Shown: positions 53,731 through 63,733 of the stretch, one piece after another | How positions within the stretch are numbered: position 1 is the stretch's first letter | How the letters are laid out: every line of letters begins with the position of its first letter | NCBI GenBank assembly: GCA_903848465.1 | Contig: CAINGK010000125.1 | Location: forward strand, 62,001-126,000 | Direction of reading: 5' to 3' | Length of the DNA stretch: 64,000 bases | Source of the DNA: an uncultured Verrucomicrobiota bacterium | GTDB taxonomy: Bacteria > Verrucomicrobiota > Verrucomicrobiia > Verrucomicrobiales > Verrucomicrobiaceae | Notes under the pieces: generated by a model | What the model was told of the DNA's origin: nothing | Seen by the model: the letters and a program-made list of their open reading frames with translations, nothing else | Databases searched by the model: none | Position numbers and translations under genes: made by a program

Positions 53731-56700
53731 ATGCCTGCACGCCCTAATGTCCGCTCTGAACTCGAAGCCGCCATGCGCCAGAGAATTCTGGTCATCGATG
53801 GGGCCATGGGGACGACCATTCGCGGTTACGGGCTGAAAGAGGCTGACGCGCGCGGCACCCGCTTCCTGACCAACGAGAAGGATCTGCTCAATAACGGCGA
53901 CATCCTTTCCATCACCCGTCCAGACATCATTGAGGACATCCATCGCCGTTTCCTGGAGGCCGGGGCGGACATCATCGAGACGAACACCTTCAGCGGCACC
54001 AGCATCGCCCAGGCAGAGTTTTTCACGGAAGTGCCGGCTGGTCGGCGCAAAGATCCCGAATTCTTCCAGACCGTGCTGGAGGACAAGTTCCTCAACGACC
54101 TCGCATGGGAGATCAATTTCGAGTCCGCCAAGCAGTGCCGCAAATGGGCCGATCTCGTGGGCGAAAAGACCGGGCGGAAACGTTACGTGGCAGGGGCCAT
54201 CGGGCCGCTCACCGTCTCGCTCTCGCAGTTCCCGGACCTGTCCGACCTGAGCTTCCGCTATGTCACCTTTGATCAGGTGAAGGAGGCATACAAGCTGCAG
54301 GTCCGTGCTCTCATCGCCGGTGGGGTGGACACCCTAATGGTTGAGACGATCTTTGACTCCCTCAACGCCAAGACCGCCCTCGTGGCGATCCGTGAGGTCT
54401 TTGCAGAAGATCAGGTGGAGTTACCCGTGCAGATCAGTGCTGCGGTGGGCCCTGGTGGAGAGACCATGATCTCGGGGCAGGTCACTGAGGCCTACCTCAA
54501 TGCCATGCGGCACGTGAAGCCGCTGTCCATCGGTCTGAACTGCTCCCTGGGGCCAGACAAGATGCGTCCCTTCCTGGAGGAGCTTTCCTCGAAGGCTGAT
54601 TGTTTTGTCTCCGCCTACCCGAACGCTGGCATGCCCAACCCGCTGGCACCGACGGGCTTTGATCTGCTCCCACCGGACATGGCGGAGTTTGCCAAGGACT
54701 TCGGCGGCAGTGGTTTCGTGAACATCATGGGCGGCTGCTGTGGTAACACGCCAGAACACATCGCCGCGATTGCCAAGGCCGTGGAGAACATCCCGCCGCG
54801 TCAGGTTCCTGCGGACTCGCATGCGATGCGCCTCAGCGGCTCGCAGCCTTTTGTGCTCAAGGGCACAACACCGGAAGAGCGTCCTCCGTATCTCATGATC
54901 GGCGAGCGCACGAACGTGGCCGGTTCCCCCAAATTCGCCAAGCTCATCAAGGAGAACAAGCTGGAAGAGGCCGTGGCAGTGGCCCGTCAGCAGGTGGAGA
55001 GCGGTGCCAATGTGATCGACGTTTGCATGGACGAAGGTCTCATCGACGGCGTGCCCACGATGACCAAATTCCTCATCCTGCTCCAGACCGAGCCGGAGGT
55101 GAACAAGGTGCCCATCATGGTGGATTCCTCCAAGTGGGAGATCATCGAGGCCGGCCTCAAATGCCTGCAAGGCAAGGGCATCGTGAACTCCATCTCGCTC
55201 AAGGAAGGCGAAGACAAATTCAAGGAATACGCCCGCAAGATCAAACAGTATGGTGCCGCCACGGTGGTCATGGCCTTCGATGAGCAGGGCCAGGCCGCTA
55301 CGTATGAGGACAAGATCCGCATCTGCGAGCGCGCCTACCGCATCCTTGTCGATGAGATCGAGTTCCCGCCAGAGGACATCATTTTCGACCCCAACATCCT
55401 CACCGTGGCCACCGGCCTGGAGGAGCACAACAACTACGCGCTCGACTTCATCAACGCCACACGCTGGATCAAGGAGAACCTCCCCTACGCCAAGGTCAGT
55501 GGCGGCGTCAGCAACGTCAGCTTCAGCTTCCGTGGCAACAACAAGGTGCGTGAGGCCATGCACAGTGTCTTCCTCTACTATGCCATCAAGGCGGGCATGG
55601 ACATGGGCATCGTGAATGCCGGCATGCTCGAAGTTTACGAAGAGATCCCGAAGGACATGCTCGAAAAGGTGGAGGACGTCATCCTCAACCGCCGTTCGGA
55701 TGCCACGGAGATTCTCGTCGATTTCGCCGAGCAGTTCAAAGGACAGGCCGGCACGACCAAGAAGGTCGAGATCGACATGAGCTGGCGTGAGGGGCCGGTG
55801 AAAAAGCGTCTGGAGCACGCGCTGCTGCGCGGCATCACCGACTTCATCAACGAAGACACAGCCGATGCTCTGGCTCAACTCGGCAAGCCCCTCTCCGTCA
55901 TTGAAGGCCCCCTGATGGATGGCATGAGTGTCGTGGGAGACCTCTTCGGTGCTGGCAAAATGTTCCTCCCGCAGGTCGTCAAAAGCGCCCGCGTCATGAA
56001 ACAGAGCGTGGCCTATCTGCAGCCCTTCATGGAAGCTGAAAAGGCGCGCAAAGCCCGTGAGCGCGTGCTGCTGATCGAGATCGCAGAAAAAACTCTCATC
56101 GCCTTGAACACCGGCGGTGATGTGACTGCCGTCGAAGGCTTCACCTACACCCCCTTTCCCGGTCTTAGCTTGGAGGAGCGCCGCATTGAGGTGAAGTTCG
56201 CAGCGGAACTCGGCGCTGATCTTGAAGCCGCCGCCACAGAATACCAAAAGCGCTTTGCCAACGTCCTGGATCGCAACAACGTCCAGGAACTCAGCCCTGA
56301 TTACGCCGCCACTCGAGAAAGCCGCCAGAAATGGAGCGTGGCCACACTGGAGCCTGCTGGGGCATTTGTGGACTGGATGTATGAACGCATACTGAAAGCA
56401 GCGCATCCAGGGGATGTGGTGCTGTTCAACGCCGGTGGGCAGGGCAGTGGCAAAACAACCGCTACGGAAGGGCTGCCTCAGCATGAACGCGTCATCCTTG
56501 TCATGGATGGCACTTTGCAAAATCACCAGCGGAGCCGTGAGCATTTCAAGCGCGCATTCGACTGCGGCTGCGTCGTGGAAGTTCGTTACATCCATGCGCC
56601 TTGGCCTCTGGCTGTGCGCAACATGCTCAAGCGGGCCATTTCCGGCACAGGGCGCATCGTTCCCCTCGCTCGTGCTGCCAATGGACACTATCAGGCCCCG

Positions 56701-58587
56701 ATCACCACACTTCGACTGGTAGAAGAATTTGGCGGACGTGAAGGATTCAAGATACTGGTCCTGAACAACGCCAGCCACGGAAATCCCTGCAAGGAAAGTC
56801 TCGAATGGCTGGCTTCGCACATGCATAAATCCGTTGATGAACTCCTCGAAATCGGCGAACTAACCCTCAAACAAGAATCCAATGAACTCTGCAACGACAC
56901 CTCCTGCGCTGACCGGCTCCTGGCGCAATTTCTCGCCCAAGTTGGATGCCGAGACAGCGAAGTTGCTGGATCAAATCGACGAGGACACGATGGAGTTGCT
57001 GAGACATGCGGGACGTCAGTCCAGTCTGGTCCACGAGGAATCAGCGCCATACCAGACGGAGTCGAAAAAGGCCTAACCGCCCTCGATCTCATCCCTGCCG
57101 AAGCCGCCAAGCAAGGCGGTGGCAAGATCGTTCTCGCCACCGTCAAAGGTGACGTGCATGACATCGGCAAAAATATCGTGGGCATCGTTCTGGCCTGCAA
57201 TGGCTTCGAAGTCACCGACATGGGCGTCATGGTGCCCTGCGACAAAATTTTGGCCAAGGCTCTCGAAATCGGTGCCGATGTGATCGGCCTCAGCGGCCTG
57301 ATCACGCCTTCCTTGGATGAAATGGCGCACGTGGCCAGTGAGATGGAGCGTCGTGGCTTCAAGCAGCCGCTGCTCATCGGCGGTGCCACCACCAGCCCCG
57401 CGCACACGGCCATCAAGATCGCCCCGAAATACAGCGGCAGCATTGTGCATGTGCTGGACGCCTCCCGCAGCGTGCCTGTGACGACCTCCCTGCTCAGCGA
57501 GGATCAGCGTGAATCCTTTGTGGCCAGTAATGAAGCCCGTCACGCCCGGCTGCGTGAGGAGTATGGCAAGAAGAAGGATCGCGCGCTCCTCAGCATCGCT
57601 GAGTCACGCGAAAAAGGCGTGAAGTTCGATTGGGCCACGCAGGACATTGCGACGCCCACATTCCTGGGCACCAAGGTTTTTGAAGGTCCGCAGCTTGTCG
57701 CTACTCTGCGCGAGTTCATCGACTGGTCGCCCTTCTTCCATTCATGGGAACTGCGTGGTCGCTGGATCGCTGCCGAGCAGCGATTCTCCTCCGCTCAGGA
57801 AGATGCGGAGATGAAGGGCAAAGCCGAAGTGGAGGCCCTCAAGCTTTACAAAGATGCCAATGATCTGCTTGATCGCGTCATTGCTGAAAGCCGCTTCACC
57901 CCGCGCGGCATTATGGGCTTTTTCCCCGCCAACAGCATTGGCGATGACATTGAAGTCTATGCCGACGAGTCACGCACCACAGTTAAGACGGTCTTCCACA
58001 CCCTGCGCCAGCAGGTCATCAAGAAGGACACGCCGAACTACGCACTCAGCGACTACGTTGCGCCCAAGGGCATCGGCCGTGCTGACTACATCGGTGGCTT
58101 TGCCGTCGGCATTCACGGTGCGGATGAGTTCGCCAAGGAGTTCGAGGCCGCTCACGATCCCTACAGTGCCATCATTGTCAAAGCGGTGGCTGACCGCCTC
58201 GCCGAAGCCTTTGCCGAATACCTGCACCAGCAGACCCGGTATGCCTGGGGCTATGAAAAACCCGGTGACCTTTCCCGCGAAGAACTCATCAAAGAGAAAT
58301 ATCGTGGCATTCGTCCCGCTCCCGGCTACCCCGCCCAGCCAGACCATACCGAAAAGCCGATCCTGTTCGATCTTCTCGATGCCGCTGCCAAGACCGGCGT
58401 GGAGCTCACGGAGAGCATGGCCATGCACCCCGGCAGCGCGGTCAGCGGCCTCTACTTCGCGCACCCAGAGTCGCACTACTTCGGCATCAGCGTCCTGGGC
58501 AAGGATCAGGTGGAAGACTACGCACAGCGCAAAGGCATGACCCTCGAAGAGGCTGAGCGCTGGCTCGGTCCTTGGCTCGGTTATTGA
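53731..58587 (+). CDS. metH: Cobalamin-dependent methionine synthase with an in-frame domain insertion
   Basis: 1618 aa; ordinary MetH is about 1200-1270. All five expected parts are present: homocysteine domain (~1-345, zinc ligands Cys271, Cys336, Cys337 in NCSLGP and GGCCGNTP), pterin domain (~385-650, [15 protein letters not shown]), cap (~690-771), B12 domain (~1114-1250, cobalt ligand His1143 in GDVHDIGKN) and SAM reactivation domain (~1290-1615, RPAPGYP). Between cap and B12 domain lies an extra block of ~342 codons encoding a zeta-toxin-like P-loop protein (separate entry); without it the protein would be ~1276 aa. The frame is open throughout. Whether this chain still makes methionine is unknown: the cap normally packs on the cobalamin, so the insert must fold aside, be removed, or kill the enzyme. 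ATG at 53731 chosen. Confidence 0.9.
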   Translation: MPARPNVRSELEAAMRQRILVIDGAMGTTIRGYGLKEADARGTRFLTNEKDLLNNGDILSITRPDIIEDIHRRFLEAGADIIETNTFSGTSIAQAEFFTEVPAGRRKDPEFFQTVLEDKFLNDLAWEINFESAKQCRKWADLVGEKTGRKRYVAGAIGPLTVSLSQFPDLSDLSFRYVTFDQVKEAYKLQVRALIAGGVDTLMVETIFDSLNAKTALVAIREVFAEDQVELPVQISAAVGPGGETMISGQVTEAYLNAMRHVKPLSIGLNCSLGPDKMRPFLEELSSKADCFVSAYPNAGMPNPLAPTGFDLLPPDMAEFAKDFGGSGFVNIMGGCCGNTPEHIAAIAKAVENIPPRQVPADSHAMRLSGSQPFVLKGTTPEERPPYLMIGERTNVAGSPKFAKLIKENKLEEAVAVARQQVESGANVIDVCMDEGLIDGVPTMTKFLILLQTEPEVNKVPIMVDSSKWEIIEAGLKCLQGKGIVNSISLKEGEDKFKEYARKIKQYGAATVVMAFDEQGQAATYEDKIRICERAYRILVDEIEFPPEDIIFDPNILTVATGLEEHNNYALDFINATRWIKENLPYAKVSGGVSNVSFSFRGNNKVREAMHSVFLYYAIKAGMDMGIVNAGMLEVYEEIPKDMLEKVEDVILNRRSDATEILVDFAEQFKGQAGTTKKVEIDMSWREGPVKKRLEHALLRGITDFINEDTADALAQLGKPLSVIEGPLMDGMSVVGDLFGAGKMFLPQVVKSARVMKQSVAYLQPFMEAEKARKARERVLLIEIAEKTLIALNTGGDVTAVEGFTYTPFPGLSLEERRIEVKFAAELGADLEAAATEYQKRFANVLDRNNVQELSPDYAATRESRQKWSVATLEPAGAFVDWMYERILKAAHPGDVVLFNAGGQGSGKTTATEGLPQHERVILVMDGTLQNHQRSREHFKRAFDCGCVVEVRYIHAPWPLAVRNMLKRAISGTGRIVPLARAANGHYQAPITTLRLVEEFGGREGFKILVLNNASHGNPCKESLEWLASHMHKSVDELLEIGELTLKQESNELCNDTSCADRLLAQFLAQVGCRDSEVAGSNRRGHDGVAETCGTSVQSGPRGISAIPDGVEKGLTALDLIPAEAAKQGGGKIVLATVKGDVHDIGKNIVGIVLACNGFEVTDMGVMVPCDKILAKALEIGADVIGLSGLITPSLDEMAHVASEMERRGFKQPLLIGGATTSPAHTAIKIAPKYSGSIVHVLDASRSVPVTTSLLSEDQRESFVASNEARHARLREEYGKKKDRALLSIAESREKGVKFDWATQDIATPTFLGTKVFEGPQLVATLREFIDWSPFFHSWELRGRWIAAEQRFSSAQEDAEMKGKAEVEALKLYKDANDLLDRVIAESRFTPRGIMGFFPANSIGDDIEVYADESRTTVKTVFHTLRQQVIKKDTPNYALSDYVAPKGIGRADYIGGFAVGIHGADEFAKEFEAAHDPYSAIIVKAVADRLAEAFAEYLHQQTRYAWGYEKPGDLSREELIKEKYRGIRPAPGYPAQPDHTEKPILFDLLDAAAKTGVELTESMAMHPGSAVSGLYFAHPESHYFGISVLGKDQVEDYAQRKGMTLEEAERWLGPWLGY
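56044..57069 (+). mobile_element. Inserted zeta-toxin-like kinase block inside metH
   Basis: About 1026 bases (342 codons) read in the metH frame, placed between MEAEK (residue 771) and [19 protein letters not shown]. Inserted protein features: [17 protein letters not shown] and [13 protein letters not shown], an N-terminal helical part seen in large zeta-toxin-like kinases; Walker A GGQGSGKT at residues 902-909 (Lys908); [32 protein letters not shown]; and [11 protein letters not shown]. Left edge reads GAAAAGGC (56038-56045), right edge GAAAAAGGC (57064-57072), an imperfect short repeat that may mark the insertion. The last ~60 codons in this frame look non-protein-like and overlap a better ORF in another frame. 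No integrase, transposase or intein splicing residues are present. Mobile origin is inferred. Confidence 0.65.
56882..57076 (+). CDS. Small ORF overlapping the inserted block, candidate partner of the kinase
   Basis: 64 aa, read +1 relative to metH: starts ATG inside the 3' part of the kinase region and stops with TAA at 57074-57076, a few bases past the right junction. Its amino-acid make-up is convincing ([39 protein letters not shown]): charged, helical, no membrane segment. The same bases read in the metH frame give a Cys/Gly/Ser-rich stretch that does not look selected. A small antitoxin or chaperone for the zeta-like kinase is one possibility; no similarity was confirmed. Expression would need internal initiation; no strong Shine-Dalgarno sequence is seen. 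Confidence 0.5.
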   Translation: MNSATTPPALTGSWRNFSPKLDAETAKLLDQIDEDTMELLRHAGRQSSLVHEESAPYQTESKKA

Positions 58588-58601
58588 GGCGGTCCGATGT
58601 G

Positions 58602-60782
58602 TTACTGAAACCAGTTGCGGATGCGGTCAAACAAGCCGCGTCCCTGGCCGGGCTGCTGCATCTGACGCGGTGGAGGGGCGGTGTAGCCTTGGTGTTCTGC
58701 ACAGAAATTTTTGGGCACCAAATCATAAGGCAGGGCATCTTCATAGGCCATCCCGGCTTGGCCGCAGCCATCGGTCGCGAGCTGGCTGCTCACGCGGCAT
58801 AAGGACACACGGGAGAGTGGCAGGGAGGCTTTGGGCACCTCCGTTTTATAGCCGAGAGCGACGGCTTTTTTCATCACGTCGGCCCAGATCGGCAGCGCGA
58901 GTGTGCCTCCGTAACCTCCTTCGACAATCGTCTGCGGTTTGTCGAGTCCCACCCAGATGCCGCAGCTCATACGGTCTGTGTAACCGGCGAACCAAGCATC
59001 CTTGTAATCGTTGGTGGTGCCGGTCTTGCCACCGCCAGGTTCTTTAAAGCCGTATTCGCTGCGCAGTGATGCCGCCGTGCCACGATCCAGCACCTGGGCA
59101 AGGATGTTGCGCATTAGGAATGCCACACTTGGGGTGATGACTTCGGACTCAAGCACAGGCGTCTGGTAGATGACTTTGCCAGCTTTATCGACAATACGGT
59201 CGATGAGGAATGGGCGGCGGCGCACACCTTGATTGGGGAAGATGCTGATCGCGCTGGTGAGCTGGCGCGGATTCCCACCGATGTTGCCGATGAAAATCTG
59301 CGGCGTGCGTTCGGCTGGCTTGCTAAAGCCAGCATTGGTGAGCAAGCCGATCACACGATCGATCCCCGCAAAATTGCCGAGGCGCAGGGTCATCGTATTG
59401 CGGCTTTTCACGATGCCGTCCGTCAGCGTGGTGGGACCGAGGAATTTGCCATCCGAGTTCTGCGGACTCCAGCCGGGATCAGCACCATCAATCTCACCTG
59501 GCTGGATGGGCGCATCGTTGATCAGGGTTCCAGGCATGAAACCCGACGCGATGCCGGCAGCATACACGAAGGGTTTCACCGTTGAGCCGATCTGCCGCTC
59601 GCCCTGGGTGGCGCGGTTGTACTTGCTGTGGCGGTAGTCGCGCCCGCCCACGAGGGTGAGAATGCCGCCGGTGTTGTTGTCCTGTACCATAAGTGCCGCC
59701 TGCAAATAGGGCGTGGAGGCAATCTCCTGCGAGCCGTTCCAGGTTTTGTCAAAATCCGCCTTCTTCGGGTGCGCATAGCCATGCTGCTTTTCTACGGCAG
59801 CAAGGCGCTTCTCCACGGCAGCCTCTGCTGCATCCTGTAGGCCTTTGTTCAGCGTGGTAAAGACCTGCAGTCCACCATCCTCGATTTCCTGCTGCTCCAA
59901 AATCAAATCCAGATCGCGCCGCACGGTGTCGAGCGCGTACCCGCCCTGGCTTTGAAACACGGGCTGCGCATGCAGGGCGATGTCGGCATAGCGCGCGGCG
60001 ATTTCCTCCTCTGGCGTGATCACTTTCGTTTCCAGCATGCGCTTGAGCACGGTGTCACGTTCTTTGAGCGCTCCTTCGTAGTTGCGGAAAGGCGAGAAGC
60101 GCACCGGGCTGCGGATAATGCCCGCGATCATCGCCGCCTCGCTCAGGCTGAGCTGGCTGGCATGTTTGCCAAAGTAAACCTGACTGGCCCGCTGCACTCC
60201 ATAGATGCCAGGACCGTAGAAAATGCGGTTCACGTAGTGCTCAATGATCTGATCTTTGGTGCAGGCCTTCTCGATGCGGCGTGCCAGCATCATTTCCACC
60301 AGCTTGCGGTGCATGCTGCGGTCATCGAGATCCGGGAAGCTGTTGCGTGCGAGCTGCATGGTCAGCGTGCTCGCGCCCTGCACCACACGCATATCCTTGA
60401 GATTGCGCACCGTGGCGCGCGCCACGCCTTTATAGTCGATCCCGCCGTGCTCGTAGAACCGCGAGTCTTCACGTGCCAGCAGCGCTTTGACAAACCATGG
60501 CGACACCTCGCTCAGCGGTACGATGATGCGGTTCTCTCCATGCATGCGGCCAAGGATCTCGCCCTTGCAGTCCATCACAATGGTGCGCTCCGTCATTTGC
60601 CCGAGCTTGGCCAGGTCATAGGCTTTCGCCAGATGGCTGTAAACCCCGATGACCACTGCCGCTGCCAGCGTGCAGAGGAGCGAACCACCCATCAAGAAGA
60701 TCAGGCACATCCGCTTGAACGACAGCCAGCGCGACAAAGTGGGTTTCGTCGGCTTGCGCGCTTCAGTGGGCTTCTTTTTCAT
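58602..60782 (-). CDS. Class A penicillin-binding protein (PBP1A family)
   Basis: 726 aa bifunctional peptidoglycan synthase. Cytoplasmic basic tail, one transmembrane helix (~25-50), a GT51 glycosyltransferase domain (catalytic Glu in LLAREDSRFYEHGGID; QGASTLTMQLARN, RKLVEMMLARRIE), then a transpeptidase domain with the Ser of QIGSTVKPF, the SRN motif and KTGT near residue 615. The C-terminus has a short Cys-containing tail and a Pro/Gln stretch ending GLFDRIRNWFQ. The ATG at 60782 (MKKKPTEARKP) fits the basic tail. Paralogous to the partial PBP at the left edge. It is convergent with metH (14 bases). Confidence 0.93.
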   Translation of the reverse strand: MKKKPTEARKPTKPTLSRWLSFKRMCLIFLMGGSLLCTLAAAVVIGVYSHLAKAYDLAKLGQMTERTIVMDCKGEILGRMHGENRIIVPLSEVSPWFVKALLAREDSRFYEHGGIDYKGVARATVRNLKDMRVVQGASTLTMQLARNSFPDLDDRSMHRKLVEMMLARRIEKACTKDQIIEHYVNRIFYGPGIYGVQRASQVYFGKHASQLSLSEAAMIAGIIRSPVRFSPFRNYEGALKERDTVLKRMLETKVITPEEEIAARYADIALHAQPVFQSQGGYALDTVRRDLDLILEQQEIEDGGLQVFTTLNKGLQDAAEAAVEKRLAAVEKQHGYAHPKKADFDKTWNGSQEIASTPYLQAALMVQDNNTGGILTLVGGRDYRHSKYNRATQGERQIGSTVKPFVYAAGIASGFMPGTLINDAPIQPGEIDGADPGWSPQNSDGKFLGPTTLTDGIVKSRNTMTLRLGNFAGIDRVIGLLTNAGFSKPAERTPQIFIGNIGGNPRQLTSAISIFPNQGVRRRPFLIDRIVDKAGKVIYQTPVLESEVITPSVAFLMRNILAQVLDRGTAASLRSEYGFKEPGGGKTGTTNDYKDAWFAGYTDRMSCGIWVGLDKPQTIVEGGYGGTLALPIWADVMKKAVALGYKTEVPKASLPLSRVSLCRVSSQLATDGCGQAGMAYEDALPYDLVPKNFCAEHQGYTAPPPRQMQQPGQGRGLFDRIRNWFQ

Positions 60783-60925
60783 GGTTGCAGGCAATCGGGT
60801 CGCTGGTTTTCGACCAAAGATCAAGCCTCAGACGATGAACTCGGTGTGAACTTCAATTTCACCTTTGGGCGTGACATTTCGCGTTCGGCTCCCGTACCAT
60901 ACGCCTGCCATCAACCCATCCGACC

Positions 60926-62038
60926 ATGAAAGCACTTTGCCTCTCCATCCTCATCGTCACCACGTTCGGTGCGTCCGCTGCGCTGCTCGAATCGCCACAG
61001 AAAGGCGGTTTGCAGATCCAATCGCTCAGTTCGCTCAGCTTCGGGCCGGAAGGTCTGCTGCTGGTCGCGGAACCAGCCACGGCCAGTGTGGTGGCGATCC
61101 AAACGGGTGATGCCGGACCCAAGAAAGAGCGCCTTGCCAAGCCCGTGGCCGACATCGGCGCGCAGATCGCCGCCGGACTCGGGGCCAAGAAGGAGGACAT
61201 CACGGTCAAAGACCTCGCGGTGAATCCTGCCAGCGGGCGCATCTACCTCGGGGTGCAGCGCCGTCCTGACAACGCGGTGCTGATTGTCAGCGTGGGCGCT
61301 GATGGCAAGGTGGCTCCGGTGAATCTCGATCCGCTGGCCTGGGTGCGCATCACGCTGCCCGGCGGCACCGCCAGCAAGGTCACGAACATCACCGATGTGG
61401 CATTCGACGGGACACGCGTGTTTGCCACCGGCACCTGCAATGAAGAATTCGCCTCCCGCATCTTCACGATCCCCGTGCCGCTCAAAAATGGCGCCACGGC
61501 CAGTGTGTTCAGTGCGGAGACGTATCATGTGGCGCATCGCAAGTGGGAGACCAAGGCTCCGATCCAGAGCTTCATCCCGTATCAATCGAAGGAGGGGACG
61601 TTTGTGGTTGGTGCGTTTGCCTGCACGCCGGTGGCGAAGTTTAAGGTGGATGACATTCAGAGCGGGGCGCAGGTCAAAGGCGTGAGCATGGTGGAGCTCG
61701 GCAGCGGCAACCGCCCGCTGGATCTGTTCAGCTATTCGGACAAAAGCGGCAAGGAGTGGCTCGTGGTGCATACGCAGCGCTTTAAGCAGAACGCTTTTGG
61801 CCCCAGCAAGATGTGGGGTGCACGCATCAGCATGGATTACCTCGACGCCAAGGCACCGGAGAAGACCAATGAAAACGCCGCGCGTCGCGATGAGAAGGAA
61901 CCCAAAGGCCCCGAAGGCATCGAGATCGTAGATGCATTATTCGGTGCCGTGCAGGTGGACAAGCTGAGTGACACCGAAGCCGTCGTGCTGCGCGACACCG
62001 AAGGCACACTCAGTCTCGAAGTGGCCGCCCTGCCGTGA
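60926..62038 (+). CDS. Exported hypothetical protein (propeller-like)
   Basis: 370 aa with a signal peptide (MKALCLSILIVTTFGASAA). Strand-rich repeats (SLSFGPEGLLLVAEP, VKDLAVNPASGRIYLGVQR, ITDVAFDGTRVFATGTC, VVGAFACTPVAKFKVDD) suggest a beta-propeller. Sequence near the C-terminus is charged (ENAARRDEKEPKGPEG). No catalytic site recognised. Its stop overlaps the GTG start of the next gene by 4 bases (GTGA), so the two are translationally coupled. Confidence 0.75.
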   Translation: MKALCLSILIVTTFGASAALLESPQKGGLQIQSLSSLSFGPEGLLLVAEPATASVVAIQTGDAGPKKERLAKPVADIGAQIAAGLGAKKEDITVKDLAVNPASGRIYLGVQRRPDNAVLIVSVGADGKVAPVNLDPLAWVRITLPGGTASKVTNITDVAFDGTRVFATGTCNEEFASRIFTIPVPLKNGATASVFSAETYHVAHRKWETKAPIQSFIPYQSKEGTFVVGAFACTPVAKFKVDDIQSGAQVKGVSMVELGSGNRPLDLFSYSDKSGKEWLVVHTQRFKQNAFGPSKMWGARISMDYLDAKAPEKTNENAARRDEKEPKGPEGIEIVDALFGAVQVDKLSDTEAVVLRDTEGTLSLEVAALP

Positions 62039-63036
62039 AGCGCTGGCTAACGGTTTTCAGCCTGTTGGCTTCCATCGCCTGCGCGGTGGAGGTGCGGATG
62101 AACGACCTCAGGCAGATCGAAGCTCGCGGCAGTGATGTGCGCGTGTTTCGCGGGGATGCCACCGAACCGCTGTTTGGCAGCGTGATGAAGGAGGGAGACC
62201 ACGTGCTTTTCAACGCCCTGTTGCCGCTGGTGCCGGGGGAAACCTATCGCGTCGAGATCAAATCGGCTGATGGGAGTTGGAGCGAGAAACGGTTGAAGTT
62301 CAAGCCCACCGCACCTGCTGCGCCAACCGTGGGTATCGCGCCATCACCCACGGTGCTGCCTGCTAATGCACTGAAGCTCTACCTCCACTTCAGCCAGCCT
62401 ATGGAGCAGGGCGTGTTTCTGGAGCGCATCACCTTGCAGCGCCAGGATGGCAGCATGGTCCATGGAGCGTTTCGAGAGACTGAGTTGTGGTCGCCCGATG
62501 GCAAACGCCTGACGCTCTGGCTGCATCCCGGGAGGCAGAAGACCGGCGTGAACCTGAATACCGACGAAGGGCCTGTTTTGCGGGAGAACCAGCAGCACAC
62601 GCTCAGGATTGCCGCCAACTGGCGCTCGACTGCAGGTATGGCTTTGGGAAAGGAAACAGTGTTTCCGCTTTCCGCCGGTGAAGTGGATCACACCAGCCCT
62701 GACCCAAAGCGCTGGCAGATCTCCGTGCCAAAGGCGGGGACGCGTGCCCCACTGATGGTCACATTTGATGAACCTCTCGATCCGGCGATGCTAGTGTCTG
62801 CGCTAAAAGTGAAACGTGGCGAGTTTGAAGTCACAGGAGTGGTGGAAGTCTCTCCGGATGCGCGCACTTGGTCGTTCACGCCAGGACGAGGGTGGACGCA
62901 AGGCGCAGGCGTTCTGGAGATCGATCCACTGCTTGAAGATCTCGCGGGCAACAACTTGCTCGGACCGTTTGAGGTGGATCGTGATGAGCCAGCGAAAGCT
63001 GCCAGGCAAAACGCGTTGGGGTTTAATATCCAATGA
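62035..63036 (+). CDS. Exported protein with Ig-like/Big-type domains
   Basis: 333 aa, GTG start at 62035 (VKRWLTVFSLLASIACA signal). Contains beta-sandwich-like stretches: EGDHVLFNALLPLVPGETYRVEI and two fibronectin/Ig-like units with the phrases LKLYLHFSQPMEQGVFLERI and LMVTFDEPLDPAMLVSALKV, ending DPLLEDLAGNNLLGPFEVD, the pattern of the Big_5-type Ig-like domain. It is coupled to the preceding exported propeller-like protein, so both probably act together outside the cytoplasm. Role unknown. Confidence 0.75.
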   Translation: MKRWLTVFSLLASIACAVEVRMNDLRQIEARGSDVRVFRGDATEPLFGSVMKEGDHVLFNALLPLVPGETYRVEIKSADGSWSEKRLKFKPTAPAAPTVGIAPSPTVLPANALKLYLHFSQPMEQGVFLERITLQRQDGSMVHGAFRETELWSPDGKRLTLWLHPGRQKTGVNLNTDEGPVLRENQQHTLRIAANWRSTAGMALGKETVFPLSAGEVDHTSPDPKRWQISVPKAGTRAPLMVTFDEPLDPAMLVSALKVKRGEFEVTGVVEVSPDARTWSFTPGRGWTQGAGVLEIDPLLEDLAGNNLLGPFEVDRDEPAKAARQNALGFNIQ

Positions 63037-63083
63037 CTCCTCTTTCAGGAATCGTTACGGACCTGTCAGCGTCTGCATAAGGC

Positions 63084-63638
63084 TCAGGAAATGGCAGAGC
63101 AGGCGGCAGGTTGGGTCAAGCGTGAAGTAGAACTGGCCAACAGCAGGTTGCTGGTCGGCGGGTTCGGGGCGCACTCCTCACTGGGCGAAGGCATGATCGC
63201 CAGATTCGCATTACGTTGTTGCCAGGCAGTGCTGAGCTTGTGTACAAGGGGGTCAATTTCAATGATCTCTTTTGAATGAACCTGCACAACTGGGATGCCG
63301 AAGGTCGAAAAAATGTCGTTCACCAACTGTCGGTCACGTGTCTTGCGGGTGGCTTTGCCAGGACTGCCGTCCTCAAATTCGATGGCTACCATGGGTAGCC
63401 AGTCTCCTTTGCGGTAAATGAGGAAGTCGATGTGGCGATAGCAGATTTTCAGGAACCCCGCCACGCTTTCAGCATGAAGGATTTCTAAAAGGCGCGGCTT
63501 GCATTGAACGTGGCAGCGTTGGGAGGTGAGATTTTCCAAACAGGCGTGAAACAGGGCTTCGTCAGTGGTCAGGAGGGGGTAGGGGGTGGTGAATGATTCA
63601 GGAGGAGCAAGTTGAGATTTAGCAGTTGAGGTCTGCAT
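63084..63638 (-). CDS. DUF2726 domain protein
   Basis: 184 aa. The core (residues ~25-140: LLTTDEALFHACLENL, FLKICYRHIDFLIYRKGDW, MVAIEFEDGSP, RDRQLVNDIFSTFGIPVVQV) matches the DUF2726 pattern, a family of the PD-(D/E)XK-like type proposed to be nuclease related. The C-terminal ~40 residues are Ser/Pro/Thr-rich. It is divergent from the Y-family polymerase, with a LexA-type box between them, so it may also be damage-induced. Confidence 0.75.
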   Translation of the reverse strand: MQTSTAKSQLAPPESFTTPYPLLTTDEALFHACLENLTSQRCHVQCKPRLLEILHAESVAGFLKICYRHIDFLIYRKGDWLPMVAIEFEDGSPGKATRKTRDRQLVNDIFSTFGIPVVQVHSKEIIEIDPLVHKLSTAWQQRNANLAIMPSPSEECAPNPPTSNLLLASSTSRLTQPAACSAIS

Positions 63639-63733
63639 ATTTCATTGTTTATGAAAATTATAGCATGGATCAACTCAGGTTTGGTAAGAACGGTGTAAAA
63701 AGTTGCAGACGGGCACTTTGCACAGATTGAATA

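Noticed and set aside
54421..56826. 801-codon open frame antisense to metH
   Set aside because: It mirrors the strongly conserved metH frame; its product is His/Asp/Val-rich with no domain, as expected for an antisense shadow of a GC-rich gene.
56044..57069. Intein as explanation for the metH insert
   Set aside because: The block lacks an N-terminal Cys/Ser, Hint-domain motifs and a C-terminal His-Asn followed by Cys/Ser/Thr, and it encodes a kinase-like domain instead.
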